Below are positions 24,501 through 32,061 of a stretch of DNA of 64,000 bases, one piece after another (position 1 is the stretch's first letter; every line of letters starts with the position of its first letter). Source of the stretch: Telopea speciosissima (lineage: Eukaryota; Streptophyta; Magnoliopsida; Proteales; Proteaceae); contig NC_057926.1 in assembly GCF_018873765.1 (NCBI RefSeq), forward strand, positions 48,909,043 through 48,973,042. Reading direction: 5' to 3'. The notes beneath the pieces are model-generated. The model did no database searches, was not told where the DNA came from, and saw only the letters and a list, made by a program, of their open reading frames with translations. The position numbers and the translations under genes are program-made.

Positions 24501-27500
24501 GCATTCAGTGTTCCGGTTTTCACCCCCAACTGAATCAGCCACAGGAAGCTTAATACAACATAAAATAACCATCCTTGATAGTGTCAGAATTTATTTCTTT
24601 GTAGAGCCTCCTTAAAACACAGACTGAACCAAGTAAAATATAGAATATAAAAATTGCATGCATCAGGCATGTGTTACATCTCATTTGACAGAGACCTACT
24701 GGGGACAAAGTTAACTTGGACAATTTAAAATGAACTGCCAAATTTTCAAGCATACCTGGATAGCATTGTTAAATTCTGGTAAAGGATTCCCATTGTTGTA
24801 GGTTACTTTGACTAGTTCATCCAAAGTGTACCCATATAATGGATCATTGTTCTTAAGCTGTTCATTCAAACCCTCCACATAATCACGATGATGAGCTCCC
24901 CAATGCATTTCCAGCATCTTCCGGCTCAAATATGGTTCCAATGCATCCTAAAATTACAGGGAAAAGGAAAACAAGAATACGATAAAAGGAATGATTAACA
25001 ATTGAGACAAATCCACAATAGAAACTGAAAATGTGGAAATTTAAGGTATAAATCTGATGCAGAACAAGGACGATCACCAACAGGTGAAACCAAACATTGG
25101 GTGTTAATGCAAAGATGGTACCTAACCTTGAATAATTCAACAAAGAGATCTGCAGCTCCAAAATAAAATTTTAAAAAAAAAAGTCAAAACGAAAAAATTA
25201 CTAGGAAAACCTAATTTGGAGGATTCTCATCCAATCTGGAAGAAGTATAAGGTATTCTTGCACCAGATTTCCCACCTTCAGTAAGTCTTCCTTATACAGA
25301 CTCCTTGGGACCTTAATCCACCATTTCTCTATTGTCTTTCCTAGACAAATAATTTTATTGAAAATAAAAAATACTTAAATATGTGACTTACAAGTTTATA
25401 TGGAGGAGTTGTCAGGCCAAAGAAAGCCAGAGCCTTTGAAGCCCTTTGGGACACATCAAATCGTCCTTTCTTCTGCAGATACCGAATAACACAGAAGAGA
25501 TAAGCAGAGGATCAAAGGATGAGTAAATATAATGAATAAAGATATAGAAAGAGTTGCTCCTTAAAAAATAATAACACAGTGGCACATGCATATAAATAAC
25601 CCAACACCCCCCCCCCCCAAAAAAAAAAAAGTTGATCGAGAGGCAACGCAAAGTATGAGTAGTTTCTAATGAAACATTATCGAACAAGTACCTCCAAAAA
25701 AAGGAGGTAAAATTTCTTCAATCTCTAAATCACCGGGAACCAAATTGTTAATTGACATATGGAATGTCAGGGCAATACTATACTGCAATTATGTTTAGCA
25801 TTTCAATTTCCATGCCAAGTTCTGATTCCACCTCCAATGTTTAATCAGACAACTAACTGACTTATCCAAAAGTTAGCTTAATTTGTCACATTGGCCTAAA
25901 AGAAAGCCATATTTTATTTGAAAAAAATTGTCACCTCTAAAATTAGAATCCACACTAAATGTAGAACTCGAGCAAAAACTTCACTCATCCCTATTGTTGG
26001 AAATTAAGGCCAATATCGATTCCATAGTTTTCACCCAACCACTGCTCCAGTGTCAGCCAAGGGAAAGAAGAAAGGCTACGCGTAGACTTCCTAGTCAGTT
26101 TTACTTCTCCCTTTCCTTTTTTAATTTGATTTGTTAAGTCAAGTCCTAAGGTCTGTTGGAGTTAGAGTTTCAGTTTCTTTGCTCATTTTTAATATCAATT
26201 TGGAGTCCTAATTACATTAGGAATAAAAACAGTCATGGTGTCAGGTTTATTCAGTTTTCCTTTATCTATTTTGAATTCCAGTTGGAATATAAGGAGAAAG
26301 TCTGTATTGAGGTCTATAAATAAGTTTACCGGCTATTGGCCACCCCACAATTTTATGAACAAGACTTTCTGCTTTCTAACATATTTCTTCTGTGTGGATT
26401 CATATCAAGCTTGGGTGGATTCCCAAGTTCCCTAGGTGGATTCCAAGGACCCTACTCTCGCAGGTGTGTTCCTGTTTCACTTCCCCTTTCTGTTTTGCTC
26501 TTATTTCTGTGTAATTTTTCTATTTGACAGATCAGTTTCCCGTTATATTATCTCTCTAACGAGCCCTTATCTTAAGCTCAATTTTTGTCACAATTGTTAA
26601 GTTTAGCTTGGTTTCCAAGAATCCAAACAGCTAGGAATAACCATAAATCAAAGTAGACCTTGTGGAGTCACATGGGTTTGTGGGGATCCGAACATTTTTT
26701 TAGCTACAATGCCCATGGATTCCTGGCTGTTTTGTTTCTCAGGATCTGAACCATTTTTTTGCTCAATTTTTGTCGCAATTTTTTGTGCTCCATTTCTCAC
26801 CACTGAAGTAAATAGTGAGGATCAGAACATTTTCAGAGTTAATTGTTCCTACCTCAGTGAAATTTAAAAGTCATATGCAGCATCCACAATATAAAATAAA
26901 CTATCTTTACTCCGTTTAATCATTCAAATGACTCTTTTTATTGCTCACCCATTTAGATAACCCTTTCCACCCACTCCACTGAGCAAGTTTGTTATCTTGC
27001 TCACCAGTCTATTGCAGTCCCAGCTAATGTGGCAAACATAATACACCTTCTGATGCAGTGAATGCGCTCCATGGCCAGGAATGGGAGGGTGGTTTTCTCA
27101 CATCGGTCGGGTAGTGTGCGGCAGATTGGCTTATGACCTTGGAAGGGCATCTCCACCCTAAAGCTCGAGCTTTTGGGTTGGACGTCATTAAGTAGTATTA
27201 GAGCTGGTTGTCCATATACCGGGCATGTGGGGGCCCATGGCCCAAAGCTAGGGGAATTGATGCAGTGAATGCGCTCCATGACCAGGAATGGGAGGGGAGT
27301 TTTGACCCGTATCGATTGGGTAGTGTGCGGCAGTTTGGCTTATGACCTTGGAAGGGCCTCTCCACTCTAAAGCTCATGCTTTTGGGTTGGATGCCATTAC
27401 CTTCATTGTTAACCCCTTACCTCGTCACAAGAAAGCCTCTAAGCTTCATAATAAATATAAAAAAAAAAAAATTTACCATTACAGTTCAAGAATTTAGCCT

Positions 27501-28039
27501 TAAATGAAATGAAACTGCAATTTTCATTTTGCTCTCTCATAGCAGTGTTGAAAACAAGGGGTCCATAGAGGTTCTACACCAGGAATTAAAATGTAGACCA
27601 TCTTCTCTCTTTTTCACAGAGAGGACAAAAAGAATTTCAGGAGTAATCATATGAGCTAATTCCACAGTATACTCCCATATATTAGTAGCAGCAGCTCATA
27701 GTCGATCCAAAGTTTTCACAGTTCCATGAACAAAATTTCAATTGGGTTTACAGAAAATATGGAATCAATACTACCTTATCCATGCAACTGAATGTGTATA
27801 TACCCAGAAAACCAAAACCTCTTACATACCCATCAACAACATTTTGAAGCAAAAAACCATTTAAGAACAATTACGAAACTAGAGCTGATTAAGAAACAGT
27901 CCGAAAAGCAGAAAGAGACAGGTTACTAAACAAACGAATTTACCACATATTGAAACTTGGGAATCTTGAATGGCCTCCAAAAGTCGCTCGCCAGAAGATG
28001 AGAGTTTGCAGGGCAAGTTTTATTACAACAGAAAGCCAT
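6386..28039 (-). CDS. FSD2: Iron superoxide dismutase, chloroplast type (eight exons)
   Basis: Converts superoxide to oxygen and hydrogen peroxide; plant Fe-SODs of this group work in plastids, often beside PSII or the nucleoid. Eight exons (28039-27944, 25472-25392, 24947-24756, 19112-18941, 10531-10458, 10366-10340, 10257-10234, 6511-6386) have GT/AG borders and join in frame to 792 nt, 263 residues plus stop. About 50 N-terminal residues look like a transit peptide. Inferred iron ligands are H74 (MHWGAHH), H127 (VWNHDFFW), D211 and H215 (DMWEH). Q123, just before VWNH, is the glutamine typical of Fe rather than Mn enzymes. The end [15 protein letters not shown] points to FSD2. Introns 1, 3, 4 and 7 hold transposons, none breaking an exon. 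The start ATG is the first in exon 1; it follows a possible 5' UTR intron acceptor (TGTGTAG). No frame-breaking defect is seen. Confidence 0.93.
6912..7030. repeat. Imperfect tandem repeat
   Basis: Three to four units of roughly 20-45 bp built on TTGATTTTTTATG and CTTGATG.GGCTTAATAT. Confidence 0.7.
7028..7121. repeat. 48-bp tandem duplication
   Basis: Two nearly identical 48-base units starting GATATAAGGTATATATTGTA, differing by one base in TTGTAACATACC versus TTGTAGCATACC. Confidence 0.85.
7150..7262. repeat. End of a GGCGCC-rich TIR element
   Basis: GC-rich stretch with GGCGCCTTGGTCGCC and CTTGACAACTATGG. Its reverse complement matches the left end of the element at 18001 (AGGCGACCCAAGGC, TTGGA.GGGTG). 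It abuts the first base of recognisable Copia sequence, so one element interrupted or truncated the other here. Confidence 0.5.
7262..9507 (+). pseudogene. 5'-truncated Copia pol (integrase end, RT, RNase H)
   Basis: It begins abruptly in the integrase at [20 protein letters not shown]. It continues through [18 protein letters not shown] and [14 protein letters not shown] to reverse transcriptase with [20 protein letters not shown] and YLDDIVITG, then RNase H with TDADWAGG. It ends [10 protein letters not shown] just before the polypurine tract. Stops (for example after DVVSLP, and GW changed to G-stop before DLQQLDVK) and several frameshifts break it. It is antisense to the SOD gene, in intron 7, and is clearly older than the intron-3 element. 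Gag, protease and the 5' LTR are absent. Confidence 0.88.
9515..9695 (+). repeat. 3' LTR of the truncated Copia element
   Basis: It follows the polypurine tract GAGGGGGAG (9506-9514), starts TGTTGTAAAATGC and probably ends GCAACA at 9695. It contains TATTATAAATAAAGAGG, a promoter/poly(A)-like stretch. No 5' partner is in the window. Confidence 0.7.
10234..10257 (-). CDS. FSD2: Fe-SOD exon 7 (24-nt microexon, fourth iron ligand)
   Basis: Eight codons, HAYYLDYK (215-222). The first residue is the fourth iron ligand, H215, so the DMWEH motif is split by intron 6. Acceptor TTGCAG|CAT and donor AAG|GTATGT. Confidence 0.9.
10340..10366 (-). CDS. FSD2: Fe-SOD exon 6 (27-nt microexon, third iron ligand)
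   Basis: Nine codons, PIINLDMWE (206-214), containing the aspartate ligand D211. Acceptor GTGTAG|CCC and donor GAG|GTAAGT. Phase 0 at both ends. Confidence 0.9.
10458..10531 (-). CDS. FSD2: Fe-SOD exon 5
   Basis: The first two bases complete L181. It then encodes [20 protein letters not shown] followed by WGDF (182-205), the Fe-SOD block after the glycine/tryptophan core. Acceptor CTACAG|TG and donor TTT|GTATGT. An earlier GT in the same exon (GG|GTGACT) would break the frame and was rejected. Confidence 0.92.
10532..11405. other. SOD intron 4, distal part
   Basis: Intronic DNA between exon 5 and the Harbinger-like element. No gene is recognised. The part near 11370-11405 (ACCGTTTAAAAACCGAGAAA) continues on the far side of the element at 14177-14290, so the element landed in an older AACCGAAACC-type repeat. 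Confidence 0.5.
12003..13755 (-). pseudogene. Glutaredoxin-like/zinc-finger protein, split by a transposon
   Basis: The N-terminal half (13755-13427) reads [20 protein letters not shown], then [17 protein letters not shown]. The C-terminal half (12425-12003) reads [17 protein letters not shown], then [17 protein letters not shown], and ends with four CxxC pairs (CEGCGG, CFRC, CPEC, CPIC) and a stop. This layout matches the plant glutaredoxin-domain family of At5g39865 type, which has TTLRGV in place of the active-site CxxC. A 1001-bp insertion plus an 8-bp duplication separates the halves. Subtracting those 1009 bases leaves the two halves in the same frame, about 247 codons. No in-frame ATG is found upstream; the 5' region is a CT-rich duplicated sequence. 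It is therefore a fragment or disrupted copy, not a functional gene. Confidence 0.85.
12426..13426. mobile_element. hAT-like non-autonomous element inside the glutaredoxin pseudogene
   Basis: A 1001-bp insert flanked by perfect 8-bp duplications GCTCTAAC (12418-12425 and 13427-13434). Its ends are inverted repeats, CAAGGTTCAAAAACT on the left and the complement of AGTTCTCGAACCTTG on the right. The 8-bp duplication fits the hAT superfamily. The interior shows several GAGATCTCG palindromes near both ends and no transposase. A related, larger fold-back copy lies at about 62136-63905; both share the block AACTTGGTA..CA followed by CCATTTAAACACAATG. Confidence 0.85.
13759..13902. repeat. Direct duplication in the pseudogene 5' region
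   Basis: The string GAGCGTGTGCCAAAGAGAGA occurs twice, 120 bases apart (about 13759 and 13879), embedded in GA-rich DNA. It probably reflects slippage or unequal exchange in the former 5' UTR. Confidence 0.6.
14825..15178 (+). mobile_element. Solo LTR
   Basis: The block begins TGTTGGTGGAATATTC and ends TTTCAACA, giving complementary TGTTG/CAACA termini. It carries a TATA-like stretch and a poly(A)-signal-like AACAATAGAAT near its end. GCTGG precedes it with one extra base and also follows it, an imperfect target duplication. No internal region is attached, so it would be a solo LTR left by LTR-LTR recombination. Confidence 0.5.
15309..15334 (+). repeat. Poly(A) tract
   Basis: About 25 A residues in a pyrimidine-rich (TTC)n context in SOD intron 4. 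It could be the tail of an inserted retroelement. The preceding 130 bases show no recognisable SINE or LINE motif. Confidence 0.5.
16008..16690 (+). pseudogene. RTE-type LINE 3' end
   Basis: Reads [38 protein letters not shown], then [12 protein letters not shown] and AKGRPILT, and finally [11 protein letters not shown]. These blocks come in the order seen at the C-terminus of plant RTE reverse transcriptases. Several stops interrupt the frame. After GGGATAAGGCTATG comes a (TTG)n tail, the hallmark RTE terminus, and then an A run at about 16694-16711. It is 5'-truncated, in SOD intron 4. Further fragments of the family lie at about 37.2 and 53.2 kb. Confidence 0.85.
17282..17760 (+). repeat. 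Probable LTR or LTR-retrotransposon end
   Basis: A purine tract AAGGGGGAG at 17273-17281 is immediately followed by TGATGCAGCTCAACC, the usual polypurine tract/LTR junction. The block contains TATATATAGCTG and a C run. Its 3' boundary and target duplication are not clear, and no coding sequence is attached. Confidence 0.45.
18001..18487. mobile_element. GGCGCC-rich TIR element (class II, superfamily unknown)
   Basis: The left end CTGTCAAAGCAACTAGGCGA and the reverse complement of the right end (TTGTCAAGGCTGTCACCTAG) are imperfect terminal inverted repeats. They are followed by related CTAGG/AAGGCG motifs. The interior is AT-rich. The right end of a second copy lies at about 7150-7262. No target duplication was resolved. 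It sits in SOD intron 4. Confidence 0.55.
18941..19112 (-). CDS. FSD2: Fe-SOD exon 4 (second iron ligand)
   Basis: Encodes residues 124-180 plus the first base of codon 181. [13 protein letters not shown] carries the second iron ligand H127, and FGSGWVWLV is the conserved Fe/Mn-SOD core. Acceptor TTGCAG|GTC and donor GTAC|GTAAGT. The split leucine codon (C|TG) is completed by exon 5. Confidence 0.93.
19502..19799 (-). repeat. 3' LTR of the intron-3 Copia element
   Basis: 298 bp partner of the 5' LTR, about 98% identical, immediately preceded on the sense strand by the polypurine tract GAGGGGGAG. Confidence 0.92.
19807..23453 (-). pseudogene. Degenerate Copia gag-pol polyprotein
   Basis: The frame starts [15 protein letters not shown]. 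Gag follows with [15 protein letters not shown] (retrotransposon gag/UBN2 type) and a zinc knuckle [14 protein letters not shown], then the protease site VIDSGATDH (about 22325). The GAG-pre-integrase block [11 protein letters not shown] starts near 21970. The integrase core follows, then reverse transcriptase ([21 protein letters not shown] at about 20750) and RNase H ([17 protein letters not shown]), ending in IYSPA. At least six in-frame stops lie in gag-protease, including three just before the protease motif. Frameshifts near 22.1 kb and 21.4 kb, with a further break near 20.6 kb, disrupt the rest. Confidence 0.9.
24150..24448 (-). repeat. 5' LTR of the intron-3 Copia element
   Basis: 299 bp. 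On the element's sense strand it begins TGTTAAGAGTTG and ends at TTCAACT, directly followed by the primer-binding site TGGTATCAGAGC. Confidence 0.92.
24756..24947 (-). CDS. FSD2: Fe-SOD exon 3 (first iron ligand)
   Basis: Encodes residues 60-123, [20 protein letters not shown] through EFNNAIQ. H74 is the expected first iron ligand, and the final Q123 is the active-site glutamine. The usual AAQ is AIQ here. Acceptor TTTTAG|GAT and donor CAG|GTATGC. 192 nt, phase 0. Confidence 0.93.
25392..25472 (-). CDS. FSD2: Fe-SOD exon 2
   Basis: Encodes residues 33-59, [12 protein letters not shown] through [11 protein letters not shown]. The last part is the start of the mature SOD fold ([13 protein letters not shown] across the junction). 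Acceptor CTGCAG|AAG and donor CTT|GTAAGT. 81 nt, phase 0 at both ends. Confidence 0.9.
26140..26530 (+). repeat. LTR-like sequence in SOD intron 1 (tentative)
   Basis: AT-rich block beginning near TGTTGGAGTTAGAG (26153). It contains a TATA-like GGTCTATAAATAAG, then ATTTTATGAACAAGACTTTC and runs of GGATTC. It has the look of a plant LTR with promoter and polyadenylation region. No matching partner or target duplication was found, so the assignment is weak. Confidence 0.25.
27051..27190 (+). repeat. TRIM left terminal repeat
   Basis: 140-bp direct repeat, TGATGCAG to GTCATTA. It differs from its partner at 27258-27399 by roughly 15 scattered changes. Confidence 0.8.
27258..27399 (+). repeat. 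TRIM right terminal repeat
   Basis: 142-bp partner of the left repeat, TGATGCAG to GCCATTA, immediately followed by the target duplication CCTTC. Confidence 0.8.
27944..28039 (-). CDS. FSD2: Fe-SOD exon 1 (transit peptide)
   Basis: Encodes residues 1-32, starting [20 protein letters not shown] and ending KFQYV, with donor GTG|GTAAAT. It is rich in hydroxylated and small residues, as expected for the start of a plastid transit peptide. An AG lies 12 bases upstream of the ATG after a T-rich stretch, which could be the acceptor of a 5' UTR intron. Confidence 0.85.
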
Positions 28040-28260
28040 ATCTGCTCTGCTACACAAGAAATTAAAACAGCATCACTGCAGTAATATTATTAGAATTTAG
28101 TCAATCTGCAACTTGTTTGAGTGGAAAGGACATAGGGTTATGCACTTATGTTACAAAGAGGAGGGAGAGAAAGAGAGGGAACTGATCTTTTTGGTTTTTG
28201 GAGCACCTTGTTCGTGTCTAAAAGATAATGACTGAAGCAGAGCGTTCCGTTACTTGAATC
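28040..28260 (-). promoter_or_regulatory. Putative 5' UTR and promoter region of the Fe-SOD gene
   Basis: Upstream of the ATG on the minus strand lies a T-rich stretch ending TGTGTAG (a possible 5' UTR intron acceptor). Further out is a CT-rich block (about 28151-28178 in complement), typical of plant leaders. I see no convincing TATA box. No copper-response GTAC cluster was confirmed by eye. Confidence 0.35.
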
Positions 28261-28754
28261 CAAGAAAACTTGACTCTGCTAGGCTGCTCCGTTTGTTGGA
28301 TGTTTGGTTGTGTGGCCTCTGCGCCAGCACGGTGCGCCTCTGCACCAGCACGGGCCAATGTTAAATGTAGCCGCAACAGTACATCAATATGGATGAGAAA
28401 ATTTCATGGACACCCCAAAAAAGTATCCAATATCTCAGAAATTTACCATACTTGGTCAAAATGTCACAGCCACCTCCTATTTTTATGAATATATTTCAAT
28501 TTAGTCCACTCCGTTAGTCTCTGCAGTTAAGTGTCTGTTAACTCTTTTTAAATGGCGAAATTACCCTTACCTGTGAAACCCATTTCCTCTTCTTCTCCTT
28601 CTTCTCCTTCTACTGTTTCTTCCGCCGCCGCCGCCACCACCACCGCCACCCCCTCCAGCCCTCCTTCTCTTGCTCCCCTGCAACCCCGCCACCACCCTCT
28701 CCAATCTCCTCCACCTTTTTCCTTTGTTTCGTTCTCTGCAACTATTTCAACCTA

Positions 28755-29110
28755 GAGTCTAACCCGGGTCAAGTTTAACCAAACCAGACCCATGCTTAAC
28801 TCAAACCGAATCTTCAACCCTAATCTCATCGCCTCTCTCTTCTATTGCCCTCGTTGAGAGACGAACATCCCTCCACCCCTATCGAACGGAGAAGCTGCCG
28901 CCGGAATCGTCGAGGAGCTGCGACGCTACAGCACGCGACGAAAACTCAACCCTAACGTTGCAACTTCAGGCCACGAAGGACGGAGATCCATCTCGTTGTC
29001 GCCCCCATCTCGCAGTCTGAAGCAGCCGGATCTGTCGAGGAGCACCGGAGTTACAGTCGAGGGCATCGCGCCATAAAAGGTACTGCTCTCGATAATGAGA
29101 TGGTTTAAGA
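28755..29110 (+). repeat. Dispersed repeat R1, copy 1
   Basis: A block containing CGCCTCTCTCTTCTATTGCC, GAGACGAACATCCCTC, TATCGAACGGAGAAGCTGCC and an end GGTACTGCTCTCGATAATGA. It recurs at 30265-30549 (about 88-90% identical), and its first ~105 bases recur inverted at 33355-33476. It is GC-rich, unlike its flanks. It resembles a former first exon or leader (ATGAAAGGTACTG in copy 2) copied around by an unidentified element. Confidence 0.75.
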
Positions 29111-29817
29111 ATAAATCATCTGCAATGTTGTTCGATAGTTGTAAGGCCTCCAGCAACCCCATCGGCAGAGATTTCAGGCTCATGGCCAGCCATCATCTGT
29201 GACTGAGTTTTTTTGAAGTGTTCAAGGTACTCTTACCCCAACCAGAGACAGTGATTAGAGTCCTATCAGTGGTGGTCTGTGGCTGTTGCTGCTGGTTCTC
29301 CATTAGTTGCTATTTTGGGAACGGGCTTGTATCTTCTGTTCTAGACCTTGGTTGTAACTGGAACTTTTAAGGGATTCATACTATAATGATTATCTACTAT
29401 TGATATCAATTTGATAGTGTTTTGATATAGGATTTAAGAGTTCTTCATAGTTGCTAAATTTGAGCTGCAAGCTGCTATTATGTGACTCTACTGTTTAGTG
29501 TCAAATTAGCCCTTGGACTGAGACCAAACCTTGTGGATTAATTCAGTAAATTTAGCAAAATTGTAGCATTTTTTGTTAGAGATCAAATTGGGTAAACAAC
29601 GCTACATTGTCATTTAACCATGTATTATTTTCAGATTGTTCAAATTGAATGAGCTATTTGAAAAACTGAGGTTTTCAAAAAACAAGTGGATAACCACCAT
29701 GACCTGTTCAGTGAGTCCCCTTCTATATTAGTCTTCCAACATTCGCAATGCCAAAGTGTTAATCCACAAAGCAGTTAGAACTTAGATTGTTTTACTAAAT
29801 TAATGCCAATTTTTTCA
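29111..29817. other. Stretch between repeat R1 and the gene fragment
   Basis: No coding feature supported. It could be intron of the unidentified fragment. Confidence 0.35.
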
Positions 29818-30015
29818 GCTTCATCAAATGGAAAGTGGAGAAAGGCTAATCCACAGTCAACAAAGCAAAAATTTCGAAGGCTAAATCACTCGATGGAGAT
29901 GCTCGATGCTGCCATTGAAAGGGCTGAAAATTTCCAAAGAGAATCTAAGAAATCAAAAGCAGTTTTGCAAATCAATGAGACATTATGGGGAGAAATGTAT
30001 AGATTTGTGAACTGA
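29818..30015 (+). pseudogene. Unidentified gene fragment, possible terminal exon
   Basis: After an acceptor-like TTTTTTCAG, the frame reads SSNGKWRKANPQST, then KFRRLNHSMEMLDAAIER and a lysine/glutamate-rich end KAVLQINETLWGEMYRFVN followed by TGA. Codon use and amphipathic composition look like real protein rather than random translation. It lies between the two direct R1 copies, so it may be part of a captured or duplicated gene. I do not recognise the family. Confidence 0.35.
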
Positions 30016-30264
30016 AGTATAACAGGGGTGGTTGGGGTTGGATCATGGTCTTGCAACAATCTAGTAGATTAAGGCCAGGCAAGATGGATTATTGTTGTGG
30101 TAAGAATTGAAGCCATGATTTTTGTTTTCCTGATTAGAAAGAAAAGATGTGCCCTAAAATTTGCAGAAAAATTGACAAAGTTCCTTGCCCTGTTATTGGG
30201 TTGGGTATTTACTTATTGTTTTAGTGAACCTAGCCCCACCACATCTTCTTTGTTTGGAAATAAT

Positions 30265-30549
30265 GTTCTCATCGCCTCTCTCTCCTATTGCCCTCATTGA
30301 GAGACGAACATCCCTCAACCCCTATCGAACGGAGAAGCTGCCGCCGGAATTGTCGAGGAGCTGCAACGCTATAGCACGCGACGGAGCCCCAACCCGTCGC
30401 AACTTCATGCCACGAAGGACAGAGATCCATCTCGTTGTCATCCCCATCTCGCAGTCTGAAGCAGCCAAATCCGTCGAGGAGAACCGGAGTTGCCGTCGAG
30501 GGCATCTCGCCATGAAAGGTACTGCTCTCGATAATGAGATGGTTTAAGA
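30265..30549 (+). repeat. Dispersed repeat R1, copy 2
   Basis: Direct repeat of 28830-29110, about 1.4 kb away in the same orientation. Homology starts and ends sharply (CATCGCCTCTCTC to AAGAATAAATCA). Confidence 0.8.
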
Positions 30550-30950
30550 ATAAATCACCAAACAATGTGGTTCTCATGAGGTCCCAATTTGGTTCGATGC
30601 TTGTTTCCCTTTTGCGATTACCTTGGTTCTGTGATAAAGCCCTAGTTGTATTTTTGTTTTCTGATTGTTGCTGCAATATCTTGGTTCTGTGATTTTTGTT
30701 TCGATGCTTGTTTCCATGCTGTGATTATCTTGGTTCTATGATAAAGCCTTGGTTTTATCTATTTGTTTCTTGCTGCGATTACCTTGGTTCTGTGATAAAG
30801 TCCTAGTTTAATCTTTTTGTTTATTGTGATTTTTTGCCCACCTACATTGCCAGAAGCTGCCACTGTTCTCCAATTAGGTTCTTGGAATACTTCCAAGTGT
30901 TGTTTTCACACTGTCACCGTTCTTGCAATTACATGTTTTTTTGTTTAAGG

Positions 30951-31024
30951 TGAGTCCTTAGCTTAAAATGGAAGAGCACCTGGGGATTACCCAGGGTATG
31001 ATGGTTCGAATCCATCAGGGCTCA
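30951..31024 (+). tRNA. tRNA-like sequence or pseudo-tRNA, plus strand
   Basis: 74 bases that fold as a cloverleaf. A 7-bp acceptor pairs TGAGTCC with GGGCTCA. The D stem pairs GCTT with GAGC, and the 5-bp anticodon stem pairs CCTGG with CCAGG around a 7-base loop GGATTAC. The T stem pairs GATGG with CCATC around TTCGAAT. Boxes A and B are recognisable. Loop position 33 is G instead of the near-universal U, there is one extra base between T arm and acceptor, and no CCA follows. I therefore treat it as tRNA-derived and assign no isotype. Confidence 0.4.
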
Positions 31025-31985
31025 AAAATTTTCTGGGCCAGTAGCTTCTTGTTGCTACTATATGTATTCTATCTAGCTTAATTTTAAGTTGAGTTAATAT
31101 GTGGAATTGTAAAATGAAGACTTTTCTGTATGATGCAATGTTGTGGTACTGTAGGTAACTCAGGGTGTCTCTTTCTTGCATATGTTGGACTGAATTAATG
31201 TAATGAAAAACATAATCATGGGAACCACATTGTTAGTTGGCATTATCTTGAAATCTTTTTCTGTTTGGTTCTGTATTTGGTTTCTTTAAGAATCGTTAGG
31301 ATATCATTTTGTCCTAGTTCCTGGTGTAGGAGTTATTGCTGGGTAGACCCATACTGCCATACATATACATGTTAGAGCTATCCCAACTAAATACATATAC
31401 AGGCTTAAAAAGGTAGCTGTGACTTTGGGTTCAGCCAAGTGTCTATGCAGTCATGTGTTTCATTTTAGTCCAGCAAGAAGACCCTTTTTTTACTACATTT
31501 TTTAGACTTTTGTCCATGATTGGGGTTTAAAAGATGGAGATCAGACCCAGAACAGAACAGAGGAGAAAGAACCAAGGATGCTTTACCAAAATAAGTATAT
31601 TTGATGGCTACGGTTGACTGATCTAAAAGACCCTGGATGCAAAAGTGGATCTATTTTAGAATTTTGGTTAGACTTTAGGACCATATTTGTTACAATATGG
31701 GTGCTTTGGGGGTCTCTGGACTTCAAGTCAATTCAATTAGGTTTTTTAGTCCAAGAAAAATCAATCAAGTAGGATATGAAATCAATACCAATTTGAAGAA
31801 CATGACATTGACTAATTAATTGAAGACCTCCATGACTACTTTAATAATATGCAAGCAATGTGTAGAGCAATTCATTGAAAAGTTTTCTTGAGAAGATATA
31901 CACAAGAAGCACCAACATGCATGGACACTCAAAAAACTCAACTTCATTGAATTGGTAGTATCATATAAAAGGAAATGATTGAAAT
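31025..31985. other. Spacer between two inverted tRNA-like sequences
   Basis: About 960 bases with no gene recognised. It could be the body of an element bounded by the tRNA-like ends, or simply host DNA between independent SINE insertions. Confidence 0.35.
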
Positions 31986-32061
31986 GGGAGTCCTGGTGGA
32001 TTCGAACCACCATTTATTGGTTGTAACCCCAGTTGCTCTTCCGTTTTGAGCTAGAGACTCA
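31986..32061 (-). tRNA. tRNA-like sequence or pseudo-tRNA, minus strand
   Basis: On the minus strand it begins TGAGTCTCTAGCTCAAAACG and GAAGAGC, has a degenerate anticodon arm with GGGGTTACAACC, and ends with GGTGGTTCGAATCCACC then AGGACTCC. It is clearly the same family as 30951-31024 but in the opposite orientation about 1 kb away. Acceptor pairing is only partial, so it is a degenerate copy. Confidence 0.35.

Larger units (their letters stand above)
27051..27399 (+). mobile_element. TRIM (miniature LTR retrotransposon)
   Basis: Two direct repeats of about 140 bp (27051-27190 and 27258-27399) begin TGATGCAGTGAATGCGCTCC and end CATTA. They flank only about 67 bp. Just inside the left repeat is TAGTATTAGAGCTGG, close to the usual plant initiator-methionine tRNA primer site TGGTATCAGAGC. 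A purine tract (AGCTAGGGGAA) precedes the right repeat. Perfect 5-bp target duplications CCTTC lie at 27046-27050 and 27400-27404. There is no coding capacity, as defined for TRIMs. It sits in SOD intron 1. Confidence 0.85.

Noticed and set aside
25412..25687. 91-residue minus-strand frame overlapping SOD exon 2
   Set aside because: It reads mostly intron, and only its last part overlaps the exon in another frame. The exon limits are fixed by splice sites and SOD similarity.
28552..28755. 67-residue frame beginning MAKLPLPVKP
   Set aside because: It is a serine/proline/alanine low-complexity translation of TCT and GCC repeats, with no domain and no splice context.
30951..31024. A functional tRNA gene
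   Set aside because: The anticodon loop has G at position 33, the T-arm junction has an extra base, and a related degenerate copy lies nearby. A tRNA-derived repeat is more likely, so it is kept as tRNA-like with low confidence only.
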